Positions 7,587-16,174 of a DNA stretch of 64,000 nt are shown here, in pieces. Within the stretch, counting starts at the first letter, position 1. Every line of letters starts with the position of its first letter. The DNA is taken from NCBI GenBank assembly GCA_963849885.1, contig CAWKIV010000023.1, positions 242,621-306,620 of the forward strand. Reading direction: 5' to 3'. This DNA is from CADCTP01 sp963849885. GTDB taxonomy: Bacteria; Actinomycetota; Actinomycetes; Mycobacteriales; CADCTP01. The position numbers were made by a program, and so were the translations under genes. The notes under the pieces were generated by a model, which saw only the letters and a program-made list of their open reading frames with translations, ran no database searches and was not told where the DNA came from.

Positions 7587-9773
7587 CTAGGCCTTCTCCA
7601 GGAAGTCGGCCCGCTCGCGGTCGACCAGGTCGGCGACGGCGGCGGCGAGGCCGGGGTGGTCGGCGAGCTCGGGGTCGGCCTCGACCAGCGCGGTGGCCTC
7701 CTCCCGGGCGGTCGTGATGAGGTCGCGGTCCTTGACCAGCGACAGCAGCTTGAACGACGACCGCCCGGACTGGGCCTCCCCCAGCACCTGCCCCTCCTTG
7801 CGCTGCTCCAGGTCCAGCTCGGCCAGCTCGAATCCGTCCAGTGTGGACGCCACCGCGGCCAGCCGGTCCCGGGCCGGGGTGTCCGCGGGCGCCTCGGTGA
7901 CCAGCAGGCAGAGCCCGGGCGCGCTGCCCCGGCCGACCCGGCCGCGCAGCTGGTGCAGCTGGGAGATGCCGAAGCGGTCGGCGTCCAGCACCGCCATCAC
8001 GGTCGCGTTGGGCACGTCCACGCCGACCTCGACCACCGTGGTGGCCACCAGCACGTCGACCTCGCCGGCGGCGAAGGCGCGCATCACCCGCTCCTTGTCC
8101 TCGGTGGGCAGCCGGCCGTGCAGCACGGCCAGCCGGAGCCCGGCCAGCGCCCCGCCGGCCAGCAGCGGCTCGACGTCGAGCACCGCCAGCGGCGCCCGCC
8201 GGCCGGTGTCCTCGTCGTCCGGCGGCGGCTCGGCGGCCGCGTCGTCGGCGTCCGGCTCGTCGCCGCCGATCCGCGGGCAGACCACGTACGCCTGGTGGCC
8301 GGCGGCCACCTCCTCCCGGATCCGCTGCCAGGCCCGCTCCAGCCAGGCCGGCTTCTCCCCGGCCGGCACCACGCTGGTCGCGATCGGCGACCGGCCGCGG
8401 GGCAGCTCGCGCAGCGCGGACACCTCGAGGTCGCCGTACACGGTGATGGCGACCGTCCGCGGGATCGGCGTCGCGGTCATCACCAGCAGGTGCGGGCTGT
8501 CGCCCTTGGACCGCAGCGCGTCCCGCTGCTCCACGCCGAAGCGGTGCTGCTCGTCGACCACCACCAGCCCGAGGTCGGCGAAGTCGACGCCTTCGCTGAG
8601 CAGCGCGTGGGTGCCGACCACGATGCCGGCCGCGCCGGCGGCGGCATCCGCCCGGGCCTGCCGGCGCGCGCCGGCCGGCAGCGAGCCGGTCAGCAGCGCC
8701 ACCCGGGTGGCCTGCTCGGCACCGTCCAGCTCGCCGGCCCGGGCGAGCGGGCCGAGCAGCGCCCGCAGCGACCGGGCGTGCTGGCCGGCCAGCACCTCGG
8801 TCGGGGCGAGCAGCGCGGCCTGCCCGCCGGCGTCCACCACCTGCAGCATCGCGCGCAGCGCGCAGACCGTCTTGCCGGAGCCGACCTCGCCCTGCAGCAG
8901 CCGGTGCATCGGGTGCGGCGAGTCCAGCTCGGCCGCCAGCACCGCGCCCACCTCCTGCTGCCCGGCGGTCAGCTCGAACGGCAGCCGCGCGTCGAAGGCG
9001 GCCAGCAGCCCGTCCGCGCGGGCCTTGCGGGCGGTGCCCGGGCGGGCCGCCGCGGCCAGCCGGCGCTGGGCCAGCACCGCCTGCAGCGGCAGCGCCTCGT
9101 CCCACTTCAGCCGCTTCCGCGCCCGCTCCAGCGCGGCCCGGTCCGCGGGCCGGTGGATCGCCTGCAGCGCGTCCCCCAGCGCCATCAGCTTGTGCCGGGC
9201 CCGCAGCGCGGCCGGGAGCGGGTCGGCCGGCGGGTCGAGGACCTCCAGCGCCAGCGCGACGCAGCGGGCGATGGTCCAGGTCGGCACGGCCGCGGCGGCC
9301 GGGTAGACCGGGATGAGCGCCCCGGCGAACTCCTCGATCTCCCCGCCGGCGGTCTCGTCGGCGGCGTCGCCGAGGATGCGGAAGTCCGGGCTGTTCAGCT
9401 GCCGGGTCCGGTTGAAGACGGTGACCTTGCCGGCGAACAGGCCGAGCCGGCCGACCACCAGGTCCTTCTCCCGCCACGGCTGGTTGAAGAAGGTCAGCGT
9501 CAGCGTCCCCTGGCCGTCGGTCACCACCGCCTCGATGATCGAGCCGCGGCGCTGCCGCATCGGGCGCCGGCTCACCTTGCTCACCCGGGCGACCACGGTC
9601 ACCTGGTCGCCGGGACTCAGGTCGCGCAGGTCGGTCAGCTCGCCGCGCTCGGCGTACCGGCGCGGGTAGTGCCGGAGCAGGTCGCCCACGGTCTCCAGGT
9701 CCAGCGCCTTGGCCAGCGCGGTCGCGGTCTTGCCGCCGAGCACCTCGGCCAGCGGCGTCTGCGGGTCGGCCAT
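7587..9773 (-). CDS. recG: ATP-dependent DNA helicase RecG
   Basis: Branch-migration helicase that remodels stalled forks and recombination intermediates. The 728-residue product has an N-terminal OB-fold wedge domain, then Walker A GEVGSGKT (~residue 298), a DEQHRFG box (~397), the TATPIPRT motif III and RGRVGRGSAPG motif VI. An acidic insertion (DEPDADDAAAEPPPDDED) interrupts the second helicase lobe. The ATG at 9773 overlaps the upstream stop as TGATG; recG following a DAK2 gene is a conserved actinobacterial pairing. Confidence 0.95.
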   Translation of the reverse strand: MADPQTPLAEVLGGKTATALAKALDLETVGDLLRHYPRRYAERGELTDLRDLSPGDQVTVVARVSKVSRRPMRQRRGSIIEAVVTDGQGTLTLTFFNQPWREKDLVVGRLGLFAGKVTVFNRTRQLNSPDFRILGDAADETAGGEIEEFAGALIPVYPAAAAVPTWTIARCVALALEVLDPPADPLPAALRARHKLMALGDALQAIHRPADRAALERARKRLKWDEALPLQAVLAQRRLAAAARPGTARKARADGLLAAFDARLPFELTAGQQEVGAVLAAELDSPHPMHRLLQGEVGSGKTVCALRAMLQVVDAGGQAALLAPTEVLAGQHARSLRALLGPLARAGELDGAEQATRVALLTGSLPAGARRQARADAAAGAAGIVVGTHALLSEGVDFADLGLVVVDEQHRFGVEQRDALRSKGDSPHLLVMTATPIPRTVAITVYGDLEVSALRELPRGRSPIATSVVPAGEKPAWLERAWQRIREEVAAGHQAYVVCPRIGGDEPDADDAAAEPPPDDEDTGRRAPLAVLDVEPLLAGGALAGLRLAVLHGRLPTEDKERVMRAFAAGEVDVLVATTVVEVGVDVPNATVMAVLDADRFGISQLHQLRGRVGRGSAPGLCLLVTEAPADTPARDRLAAVASTLDGFELAELDLEQRKEGQVLGEAQSGRSSFKLLSLVKDRDLITTAREEATALVEADPELADHPGLAAAVADLVDRERADFLEKA

Positions 9774-11422
9774 CACTCCACCCCGATCAGGACCGGTACG
9801 TCCGGCCGGGCCACCGTGTGCACCGCCACCTCCACCCCCGGGTGGGTCGTCGCCACCTGCCGCTCCAGCGTGCGGGCCAGCCGCTCCTCGTCCGGGCCGG
9901 CGCCGAGCACCAGGGTGACCAGCTCGCCGCCGCCGTTGAGCATCCGGGCCAGCACCTCGCCGGCCACCTCCGGCGGCGACCCGCCGATCACCGCGACGTC
10001 GCCGTCGACCAGCCCGAGCACGTCGCCGGCCCGGCACGGCCCGGCCATGGTCAGCCCGTCCCGGGTCGCCACCAGCACCTCGGCGAACCGGGTCGCCGCG
10101 GCCGCCTCGGCCATCGCGATCACGTCGTCGCCGAAGCGGCGGGCCTCGTCGTGCACGGCCACCGCGGCCAGCCCCTGCACCGCGGCCCGGATCGGCACCA
10201 CCGCCACCTCGATGCCGGCCGACCGGCCCCGCTCGGCGGCACGGTCGCACACCCCGCCGATCTCGGCGCAGCCGGGCAGCACGACCACCGCGGCCGCGCC
10301 GGTGCCCTCCACCGCGGCGAGCACCTGGTCCGCGGTCGGCATCCCCGCCGCCCGGTCGCCGACCGGCGGGCCGTCGTCGAGCACGCCGGACCTCGGCGGC
10401 CCGGCGACCACGACGACCCCCTCCGCCGCGAAGAGCTCGGCCACCCCGGCGGCCGGCGCCACCGCGACCACCGCGACCCCCTCCCGGCGCGCCCCGGCGA
10501 CCACCGCGTCGGCGAACCGGGTCACCGTGATCCGGTGCGGCCGGCCGGCCCGGACGCCGGCCTCGATCGCCGCGCCGATGTCGTTGACGTGCACGTGCAC
10601 GGTCCACCGGCCCTCGCCGGTGCCGACCACCACCAGCGAGTCGCCCAGCGCGGCCAGCTCGTCGCGCAGCTCGGCGACGGCGGCGGCCGGCGCGGCGAGC
10701 AGGTATTGCACCTCGTAGCCGTACGCGTCCGAGCCGGACTCCCGGACCGACTCCAGCCGGCCGCGGTCCCGGACGATCCGGGCCGGGCGGGGGCCGCGGG
10801 CGCCGTCCGGCACCGGCGGGCCGGTCACCACGGCGGCGAGCGCCTCGAGCAGGACGAGCACCCCCCGCCCGCCGGCGTCGACCACGCCGGCCTCGGCCAG
10901 CACCGGCAGCTGCGCCGGCGTCCGCTCCAGCGCGGCCGCCGCCCCGCGGACCGCGGCGCCGACCACGTCGGCCAGCCCGTCGCCGGCGCCGGCGACGCCG
11001 CGGGCCTCCGCCGCGGCCGCGCTGACCACCGAGAGCATGGTGCCCTCGACCGGCTCGCCGACCGCCCGCCAGGCCAGCTCGGCGCCCCGGCCGAGCGCCG
11101 CCGCCACCGCCGGGCCGCGGCCGTCCCCGGTGCCGGCCAGCACCTCGGCGATGCCGCGCAGCACCTGGCTGACGATCACCCCGGAGTTGCCCTGCGCGCC
11201 CAGCACCGCGCCCCGGGCCATCGAGGTCACCGTCACCGCCAGGTCGCCGGGCGGGTCCGAGCGCACCGCGTCGTCGGCGGCCCGGAGGGTGAGCAGCAGG
11301 TTGGTCCCGGTGTCGCCGTCCGGGACCGGGAAGACGTTGAGGTCGTCGATCTCCGCCCGGCAGGCCGCCAGCGCCGCCACCGCCGCGGCGCACCAGCGCC
11401 GCACCGCCGACGGGTCCAGCAC
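9773..11422 (-). CDS. DAK2-domain protein, FakA-like kinase
   Basis: Related to fatty acid kinase subunit A, which phosphorylates fatty acids bound by a FakB/DegV partner. The 549-residue product carries the DAK2 signatures NVFPVPDGDTGTNLLLTL (~residue 26), ARGAVLGAQGNSGVIVSQ and the later GGRGVLVLLEAL. The GTG at 11422 gives MLDPSAVRRWC, like actinobacterial homologues; a GTG at 11437 would add five residues. No degV/fakB is nearby. It diverges from rpmB. Confidence 0.85.
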   Translation of the reverse strand: MLDPSAVRRWCAAAVAALAACRAEIDDLNVFPVPDGDTGTNLLLTLRAADDAVRSDPPGDLAVTVTSMARGAVLGAQGNSGVIVSQVLRGIAEVLAGTGDGRGPAVAAALGRGAELAWRAVGEPVEGTMLSVVSAAAAEARGVAGAGDGLADVVGAAVRGAAAALERTPAQLPVLAEAGVVDAGGRGVLVLLEALAAVVTGPPVPDGARGPRPARIVRDRGRLESVRESGSDAYGYEVQYLLAAPAAAVAELRDELAALGDSLVVVGTGEGRWTVHVHVNDIGAAIEAGVRAGRPHRITVTRFADAVVAGARREGVAVVAVAPAAGVAELFAAEGVVVVAGPPRSGVLDDGPPVGDRAAGMPTADQVLAAVEGTGAAAVVVLPGCAEIGGVCDRAAERGRSAGIEVAVVPIRAAVQGLAAVAVHDEARRFGDDVIAMAEAAAATRFAEVLVATRDGLTMAGPCRAGDVLGLVDGDVAVIGGSPPEVAGEVLARMLNGGGELVTLVLGAGPDEERLARTLERQVATTHPGVEVAVHTVARPDVPVLIGVE

Positions 11423-11476
11423 GTCGATCGCCGCCACCTCCCGCCTCGGTCCGCCGCCCGGTCGGAGGGTAGAGGT

Positions 11477-11505
11477 TTGGTGCCGCCGGTGCCGCTGGCT
11501 ACACT
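11477..11505 (+). promoter_or_regulatory. Likely sigma70-type promoter of rpmB
   Basis: TTGGTG at 11477-11482 and TACACT at 11500-11505 are separated by exactly 17 bp, a near-consensus housekeeping promoter. It points toward rpmB, 68 bp downstream of the -10. Confidence 0.6.
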
Positions 11506-11572
11506 GGCGCGGTTGCCCGGCGCAGGCCTCGTCCCGCCGGGCGTTCCGGAACTCGAGCTTAGGAGCACTCCC

Positions 11573-11764
11573 GTGGCCAGCGTGTGCGACGTCTGCGGCA
11601 AGCGGCCCGGCTTCGGCAAGTCGGTGTCCCACTCCCACCGGCGCACCTCCCGCCGGTGGAACCCCAACGTGCAGACCGTCCGCGCCCTGGTCTCGCCGGG
11701 CACGGTCCGGCGGGTCACCGTGTGCACGTCCTGCCTCAAGGCCGGCAAGGTCGCCCGCGGCTGA
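11573..11764 (+). CDS. rpmB: 50S ribosomal protein L28
   Basis: A 63-residue L28 read as VASVCDVCGKRPGFGKSVSH, ending in CTSCLKAGKVARG. The CxxC pairs (CDVC, CTSC) mark the zinc-binding form. The GTG at 11573 has AGGAG 8 nt upstream. It stands alone between a near-consensus promoter and a strong bidirectional hairpin terminator. Confidence 0.95.
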   Translation: MASVCDVCGKRPGFGKSVSHSHRRTSRRWNPNVQTVRALVSPGTVRRVTVCTSCLKAGKVARG

Positions 11765-11809
11765 CCCGGCCGCCGTTCCTCCGGGCGCGCCCCGGTCCAC
11801 AGCACAGTC

Positions 11810-11839
11810 GAGGCCCGCTCCCGTCCGGGAGCGGGCCTC
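11810..11839. terminator. Bidirectional hairpin terminator, rpmB / membrane protein
   Basis: A perfect 13-bp stem (11810-11822 with 11827-11839) and a GTCC loop lie between the convergent rpmB and the leftward membrane-protein gene. No U-tract follows, as is usual in high-GC actinobacteria. Confidence 0.8.
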
Positions 11840-11847
11840 GTGCCGTC

Positions 11848-12357
11848 TCAGTGGGTGCCGTCGCCCCGGGCGGCCAGCCAGTTGCCGACCGCGTAGTTGA
11901 GCCCGCCCAGCCCGATGCCGACCACCAGCGTCTGCAGCGCGGTGGCGAACCGGTACGTCCCGTCGCCGTCCACGGTCAGCCACAGGATGAAGCCGAGCAC
12001 ACCGGCGCCCGCGCACACGTAGCCCACGATCGTCACCACGGTGGCGGTCAGCGCGAGCCGGTCGGCCGGGGTGCGCGGCGCCGCCGGGGTCGGCGTGTGG
12101 CCGGACGGGGCGGCCTGGTAGCCGCCGGAGGGGTAGCCGCCCGGGCCCGGCTGCTGCTGCCCGTACGAGCCGTACTGCGGCTGCTGGGGCGGCTGCTGCG
12201 ACTGCTGGCCGGTGCCGTACGGGCCGGCCTGGCCGGCCGGCCCCGGCTGCCCGGGCTGCGCCGCCTGGCCGCCGTACTGCTGGCCGTAGCCGGGCGCGCC
12301 CCCGTACCCCTGCTGCGGGTCGTACGCCGGTCCGGAGCCGTAGCTGGGCTCGCTCAT
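11848..12357 (-). CDS. Membrane protein with Gln/Gly/Pro/Tyr-rich N-terminus
   Basis: A 169-residue protein. Residues 1-95 are low-complexity (GYGGAPGYGQQYGGQAAQ, QQSQQPPQQPQYGSYG), followed by two hydrophobic segments (LALTATVVTIVGYVCAGAG and FATALQTLVVGIGLGGLN). Such disordered cytoplasmic tails on two-helix proteins are common in actinobacteria and unassigned in function. It sits 34 bp downstream of the kinase-like gene. Confidence 0.7.
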   Translation of the reverse strand: MSEPSYGSGPAYDPQQGYGGAPGYGQQYGGQAAQPGQPGPAGQAGPYGTGQQSQQPPQQPQYGSYGQQQPGPGGYPSGGYQAAPSGHTPTPAAPRTPADRLALTATVVTIVGYVCAGAGVLGFILWLTVDGDGTYRFATALQTLVVGIGLGGLNYAVGNWLAARGDGTH

Positions 12358-12391
12358 GCTCGGTCTGCCTTCCTTCCGGTCGGGTCCCGGG

Positions 12392-13012
12392 TCACAGCCC
12401 GCGGGCGCGGGCGGCGGTGACCACGAGTTCGGTCGCGGTCCCCCACGGGATCGCGGTGGTGTCGAGGACGAGGTGGTAGTGCCGGGCCTGGGTGGCGTCG
12501 CAGCGGTAGAAGTGCCGGACGTAGCCGCCCCGGGCCGCGTCGTTGGACCGCAGCTCCCGGCGCACCTCGGCGTCCGACCGGCCGGTGCGGGCGACCACGG
12601 CGGCGACCCGGGCGTCCACCGGCCCGTCCAGCCGCACGTGCAGCGCGCCGGGCTCGTCGGCCAGCACGAACGCGGCGGCCCGGCCGAGCACCACCCCGCC
12701 GCGGACCGCGATCTCGTGCAGCACCTCCTCGGTCTTCTCCCGGAAGGCGTGCTCGTCGGCGAAGTTCCGGTACGCCAGCGGGCCGGCGCCGGACAGCTCG
12801 GGCACCAGCGCCATCGACGAGACCACCCGCCACAGCCCGGTGTCGACCGCGTCGTCCTTGCGTTCCGCCTCGTCCAACGGCACGTCCAGCTTGCGGGCGA
12901 CCTCGACCGGGATCGCCCGGTCCACGAACGGCAGCCCGAGCACCGCCGCCACCGCCGGCCCGATCTCGCTGCCGCCGGCGCCGTACGAGGCCGAGACCGT
13001 GACCACTCCCAC
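12392..13012 (-). CDS. Cytidylate kinase-like family protein
   Basis: This 206-residue P-loop-like protein belongs to the cytidylate-kinase-like family (N-terminal VSASYGAGGSEIGPAVA in place of a canonical GxxGxGKS loop, then LPFVDRAIPVEVARKL and GGVVLGRAAAFVLAD). Members are small-molecule kinases of unknown substrate. The start could be the GTG at 13012 or the one at 13006. It lies 29 bp downstream of the GNAT gene stop. Confidence 0.75.
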   Translation of the reverse strand: MGVVTVSASYGAGGSEIGPAVAAVLGLPFVDRAIPVEVARKLDVPLDEAERKDDAVDTGLWRVVSSMALVPELSGAGPLAYRNFADEHAFREKTEEVLHEIAVRGGVVLGRAAAFVLADEPGALHVRLDGPVDARVAAVVARTGRSDAEVRRELRSNDAARGGYVRHFYRCDATQARHYHLVLDTTAIPWGTATELVVTAARARGL

Positions 13013-13041
13013 GGCCGGAGAGCATGGCAGACCGCGGCCGG

Positions 13042-13515
13042 TCAGTCGCCGAGGTCCTTGCCGAACGAGCGGGACAGCGGCTGGCCGGCGTAGTGCCCGA
13101 AGCCGTCGAGCGGGTCGTAGCCGGCCGAGGCGTAGAGCGTCATCGCCTCCGGCTGGGCCAGCCCGGTCTCCAGCACCACCCGGTCGTGCCCGGCCGCGGC
13201 CGCGGTCCGCTCCAGCTCGGCCAGCAGCGCCCGGGCCACGCCGCGACCGCGGGCGGCCGGCGCGGTGAACATCCGCTTGACCTCCACCCGGCCGTCGCCG
13301 AGGTCCCGCCAGCCGCCGCAGCCGACCGGCACGCCGTCCAGCACGGCGACCAGGAAGAGCCCGAGCGGCGGGCTGAACTCGGCCGGGTCCACCGGCGCGT
13401 CGTCCCGGCCGCCGTAGCGCACCACGTACTCCTGCTGGACCAGCTCGATCAGCTCGGCCGCGACCACGTCCTCGTACGCCGCCGGCCGGATCTCCAGGCT
13501 CACCGCCAGCGCCAC
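13042..13515 (-). CDS. GNAT-family N-acetyltransferase
   Basis: A 157-residue acetyl-CoA-dependent acyltransferase. The acetyl-CoA-binding motif A is VKRMFTAPAARGRGVARALLAELE (R-G-R-G-V-A near residues 90-95), followed by GLAQPEAMTLYASAGY. The acceptor is unknown. Its 5' end overlaps the thiD stop by 16 bp; an internal GTG at 13503 would shorten the overlap to 4 bp and may be the real start. Confidence 0.82.
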   Translation of the reverse strand: MALAVSLEIRPAAYEDVVAAELIELVQQEYVVRYGGRDDAPVDPAEFSPPLGLFLVAVLDGVPVGCGGWRDLGDGRVEVKRMFTAPAARGRGVARALLAELERTAAAAGHDRVVLETGLAQPEAMTLYASAGYDPLDGFGHYAGQPLSRSFGKDLGD

Positions 13516-14288
13516 GCGTGGTCGACCGGCCCGATGCCGGCGCCGAGCGGGAAGCCGGCCGCGATCGCCCCGGTCACGTAGTCCTTCGCCGCGGCGACGG
13601 CGGCCGGCAGCGGGTCGCCGAGGGCCAGCCGGGAGGCCACCGCGCTGGCCAGCGTGCAGCCGGTGCCGTGGGTGTGCCGGTTGTCCAGCCGCCCGGCGCG
13701 GAAGGAGTGCTCGGTGCCGTCCCGGGTGACCAGCAGGTCGACCGCGTCCCCGGTGAGGTGGCCGCCCTTGACCAGCACCGCGGCCGGGCCGAGCGCCAGC
13801 ACCGCGTCCGCGGCCCGGCGCAGGTCGGCCTCCTCGGTCACCTTGACCCCGGTCAGCTGCTGCACCTCGTAGAGGTTGGGGGTGACCAGGTCGGCCACCG
13901 GCAGCAGGCGGTCGCGCACCGCGGCCACCGCGTCGGCGGCCAGCAGCGAGTCGCCGTGCTTGCTCACCCCGACCGGGTCCACCACGACCGGCACCGGCAC
14001 CGTCGCCAGCACCTCGGCGACCGTCTCCACCAGCGCGGTGGAGGCCAGCATGCCGGTCTTCACCGCGTCCACGCCGATGTCGCCGAGCACGCTGGCCAGC
14101 TGGGCCCGGACCGCCTCGGGCGGCAGCTCCCAGTAGCCCTGGACGCCCACCGAATTCTGCGCGGTCACCGCGGCGAGCACGCTCATGCCGTGCACGCCGT
14201 GCGCGAGCATCGTCTTCAGGTCCGCCTGGATGCCGGCACCGCCGCCGGAGTCGGAGCCGGCCACGGTGAGCACGCGCGGAGGAGCCAC
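13500..14288 (-). CDS. thiD: Hydroxymethylpyrimidine/phosphomethylpyrimidine kinase
   Basis: Thiamine biosynthesis: two successive phosphorylations of HMP to HMP-PP. The 262-residue ribokinase-fold protein has the N-terminal GSDSGGGAGIQADLKT, KTGML, DPVGVSKHGDSLL and the anion-hole motif HGTGCTLASAVAS with the catalytic Asp-equivalent region near residue 212. It lies 13 bp after the thiL stop, giving a thiL-thiD pair that acts at opposite ends of the pathway. Confidence 0.94.
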   Translation of the reverse strand: MAPPRVLTVAGSDSGGGAGIQADLKTMLAHGVHGMSVLAAVTAQNSVGVQGYWELPPEAVRAQLASVLGDIGVDAVKTGMLASTALVETVAEVLATVPVPVVVDPVGVSKHGDSLLAADAVAAVRDRLLPVADLVTPNLYEVQQLTGVKVTEEADLRRAADAVLALGPAAVLVKGGHLTGDAVDLLVTRDGTEHSFRAGRLDNRHTHGTGCTLASAVASRLALGDPLPAAVAAAKDYVTGAIAAGFPLGAGIGPVDHAWRWR

Positions 14289-14301
14289 GCCTCCACGTTA
14301 A

Positions 14302-15261
14302 CTAGCGGAAGTGGTCCCAGCCGCCGGGGGCCTCGTACGCGCTGCCGTCCACCAGCACGCCCCGCCCGCGGGCGACCCGGCCGATCACCGTCCACGGCGC
14401 CGGCGGCGGCGCGCTGCCCGGGAAGGTGGCGGCCAGCGCGTGGTCGTCGCCGCCGGACAGGATCCAGTCCATCGGGTCGACCCCGAGCGCGCCGCCGACG
14501 TCGCTCAGCTTGGCCGGCACGACCAGCTTGGCGGTGTCCAGCTCGATCCCGACGCCGCTGGCCAGGGCCACGTGGGTCAGGTCGGCGACCAGCCCGTCGC
14601 TGACGTCCACCATCGCGCTGGCGCCCAGCCCGGCCGCCCTCGGACCCTCCGCGTACGGCGGCTCGGGGCGGCGGTGCGCGGCCACCACGGACACCGGGGA
14701 GCGGAAGCCGCGGCCGAGCACGGCCAGCCCGGCGGCGGCCCAGCCGAGCCGGCCGGTCACCGCGACCACGTCGCCGGGCCGGGCCCCGGACCGGGTCACC
14801 GGGTCGCGGCCCTGCAGGTCGCCGAGCGCGGTGACGGCCAGCAGCAGCGTCTCGCCGCGGACCACGTCGCCGCCGACCACGGTCGCGCCGACCTTGCCGC
14901 ACTCGGTGCGCATGCCGTCGGCGAGGCCGTCCAGCCAGTCGAGCGGGAGGTCCGGCGGCACGGCCAGGCCGACCAGCAGCCCGGTCGGCACCGCGCCCAT
15001 GGCGGCGATGTCGGCCAGATTCTGGGCGGCCGCCTTGCGGCCGACGTCGTCCGGGGCGGACCAGTCCCGGCGGAAGTGCCGGGTGTCGACCAGCAGGTCG
15101 GTGGTGGCCACCACCCGGCCGTCCGGCGCGGCCAGCACGGCCGCGTCGTCGCCCGGGCCGAGCACCACGCCGGCCGGCTGGTCGGCGCCCGCCGCGAACC
15201 GCGCGGTCAGCCGCTCGACGACGCCGAATTCGCCCACGTCAGCGACAGTGATGGCACGCAT
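14302..15261 (-). CDS. thiL: Thiamine-monophosphate kinase
   Basis: Phosphorylates thiamine monophosphate to thiamine pyrophosphate. The 319-residue AIRS-fold protein shows GPGDDAAVL (~residue 36), TTDLLVDTRHF, the NLADIAAMGAVPTGLLVGLA element and DVSDGLVADL (~220). The ATG at 15261 follows GAGAGG. It diverges from the small Lrp-type gene with a 78-bp gap containing the palindromic GTAGGTTTCTAC. Confidence 0.93.
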   Translation of the reverse strand: MRAITVADVGEFGVVERLTARFAAGADQPAGVVLGPGDDAAVLAAPDGRVVATTDLLVDTRHFRRDWSAPDDVGRKAAAQNLADIAAMGAVPTGLLVGLAVPPDLPLDWLDGLADGMRTECGKVGATVVGGDVVRGETLLLAVTALGDLQGRDPVTRSGARPGDVVAVTGRLGWAAAGLAVLGRGFRSPVSVVAAHRRPEPPYAEGPRAAGLGASAMVDVSDGLVADLTHVALASGVGIELDTAKLVVPAKLSDVGGALGVDPMDWILSGGDDHALAATFPGSAPPPAPWTVIGRVARGRGVLVDGSAYEAPGGWDHFR

Positions 15262-15339
15262 CCTCTCAGTGATCCCCGGACCGTCGGCGCTGTTGTAGGT
15301 TTCTACTCTCACCCCGCACCAACGACGGAGGGGCTCGCC

Positions 15340-15573
15340 GTGGTCCAGGCCTACATCCTCATCCAGACCGAGGTCGGCAAGGCCGCGGCCGTCGCCGTCG
15401 CGATAGCCGACATCAAGGGCGTCACCCAGGCCGAGGACGTCACGGGGCCGTACGACGTGATAGTCCGGGCCGAGGCGCGCAACGTCGACGAGCTGGGCAA
15501 GCTCGTGGTCGCCAAGGTGCAGGCGGTGGAGGGCATCACCCGCACGCTCACCTGCCCCGTGGTGCACCTCTAG
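15340..15573 (+). CDS. Lrp/AsnC ligand-binding (RAM) domain protein
   Basis: A 77-residue stand-alone RAM domain without a DNA-binding helix-turn-helix: VVQAYILIQTEVGKAA, then VTGPYDVIVRAEARNVDEL and VEGITRTLTCPVVHL. Such proteins oligomerise and bind amino acids, possibly modulating full-length Lrp regulators. The GTG at 15340 has GGAGG upstream. The DUF3515 gene begins on the next base after the stop. Confidence 0.85.
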   Translation: MVQAYILIQTEVGKAAAVAVAIADIKGVTQAEDVTGPYDVIVRAEARNVDELGKLVVAKVQAVEGITRTLTCPVVHL

Positions 15574-16138
15574 GTGGTCGTGCGGGCCCCGGAGCGACGC
15601 GCGGACCCGGCGCGCCGGAGGGCCGCCGCGGTGGCCACCGCGGTCGCGGTGCCGCTGACCGCGGTGCTGGCGCTGCTGCTGGCCCGGCCGGGCGCGCGAC
15701 CCGGCGCCGTCCCCGTCGCCGTCCGCGCCGGTCGCGCTGCCGGCGATCCGGGTGGCCGCGCCGCCGGCGCTGCCGGTGGCCGCCCAGCGGTCCTGCCAGG
15801 AGCTGATCTCCGCGCTGCCGACCACCCTCGGCGACCGGCCGGCGCGGCCGGTGGACTCCCCCTCGCCGTACGTGGGCGCCTGGGGCGAGCCGCCGGTGGT
15901 GCTGCGCTGCGGCGTGCCGCGGCCGGCCGGGTTCCTGGCCACCGCGGACACGCTGGTGATCAGCGGGGTGACCTGGTTCGCCGAGCGGCGCGGGGCGACC
16001 ACGGCGTGGACGGCGGTGGACCGCCCCGTCTACGTCGAGGTGGTCGCCCCGGCCGACGACGCCAGCGACCCGCCCGCGCGGCTGTCCACCGCGATCAGCC
16101 GCGCCCTCAAGGCCCGGCCCCTCGACCCCGCGGACTGA
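15574..16138 (+). pseudogene. DUF3515-family membrane-anchored protein, single frameshift
   Basis: DUF3515 proteins are actinobacterial, membrane-anchored and encoded next to ddl and thiL. Here the first ~41 codons (VVRAPERRADPARRRAAAV and a hydrophobic helix VAVPLTAVLALLLARPG) are in one frame. From about 15697 the reading must shift by one base to continue with DPAPSPSPSAPVALPAIRV and the conserved SCQELISALPTTLGDRPARP domain, ending at 16138. The shift sits in a GCGCGCG run, so a sequencing error is as likely as a mutation. The C-terminal part alone could start from a GTG at 15752. Confidence 0.75.
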
Positions 16139-16174
16139 TCCCGACGCTGCGGACCAATCTCGACCCGTGCGTGA

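Noticed and set aside
6549..10718. A 1,389-codon plus-strand frame
   Set aside because: Runs antisense through recG and the DAK2 gene and out of frame through the ABC ATPase; repetitive R/G/A residues only.
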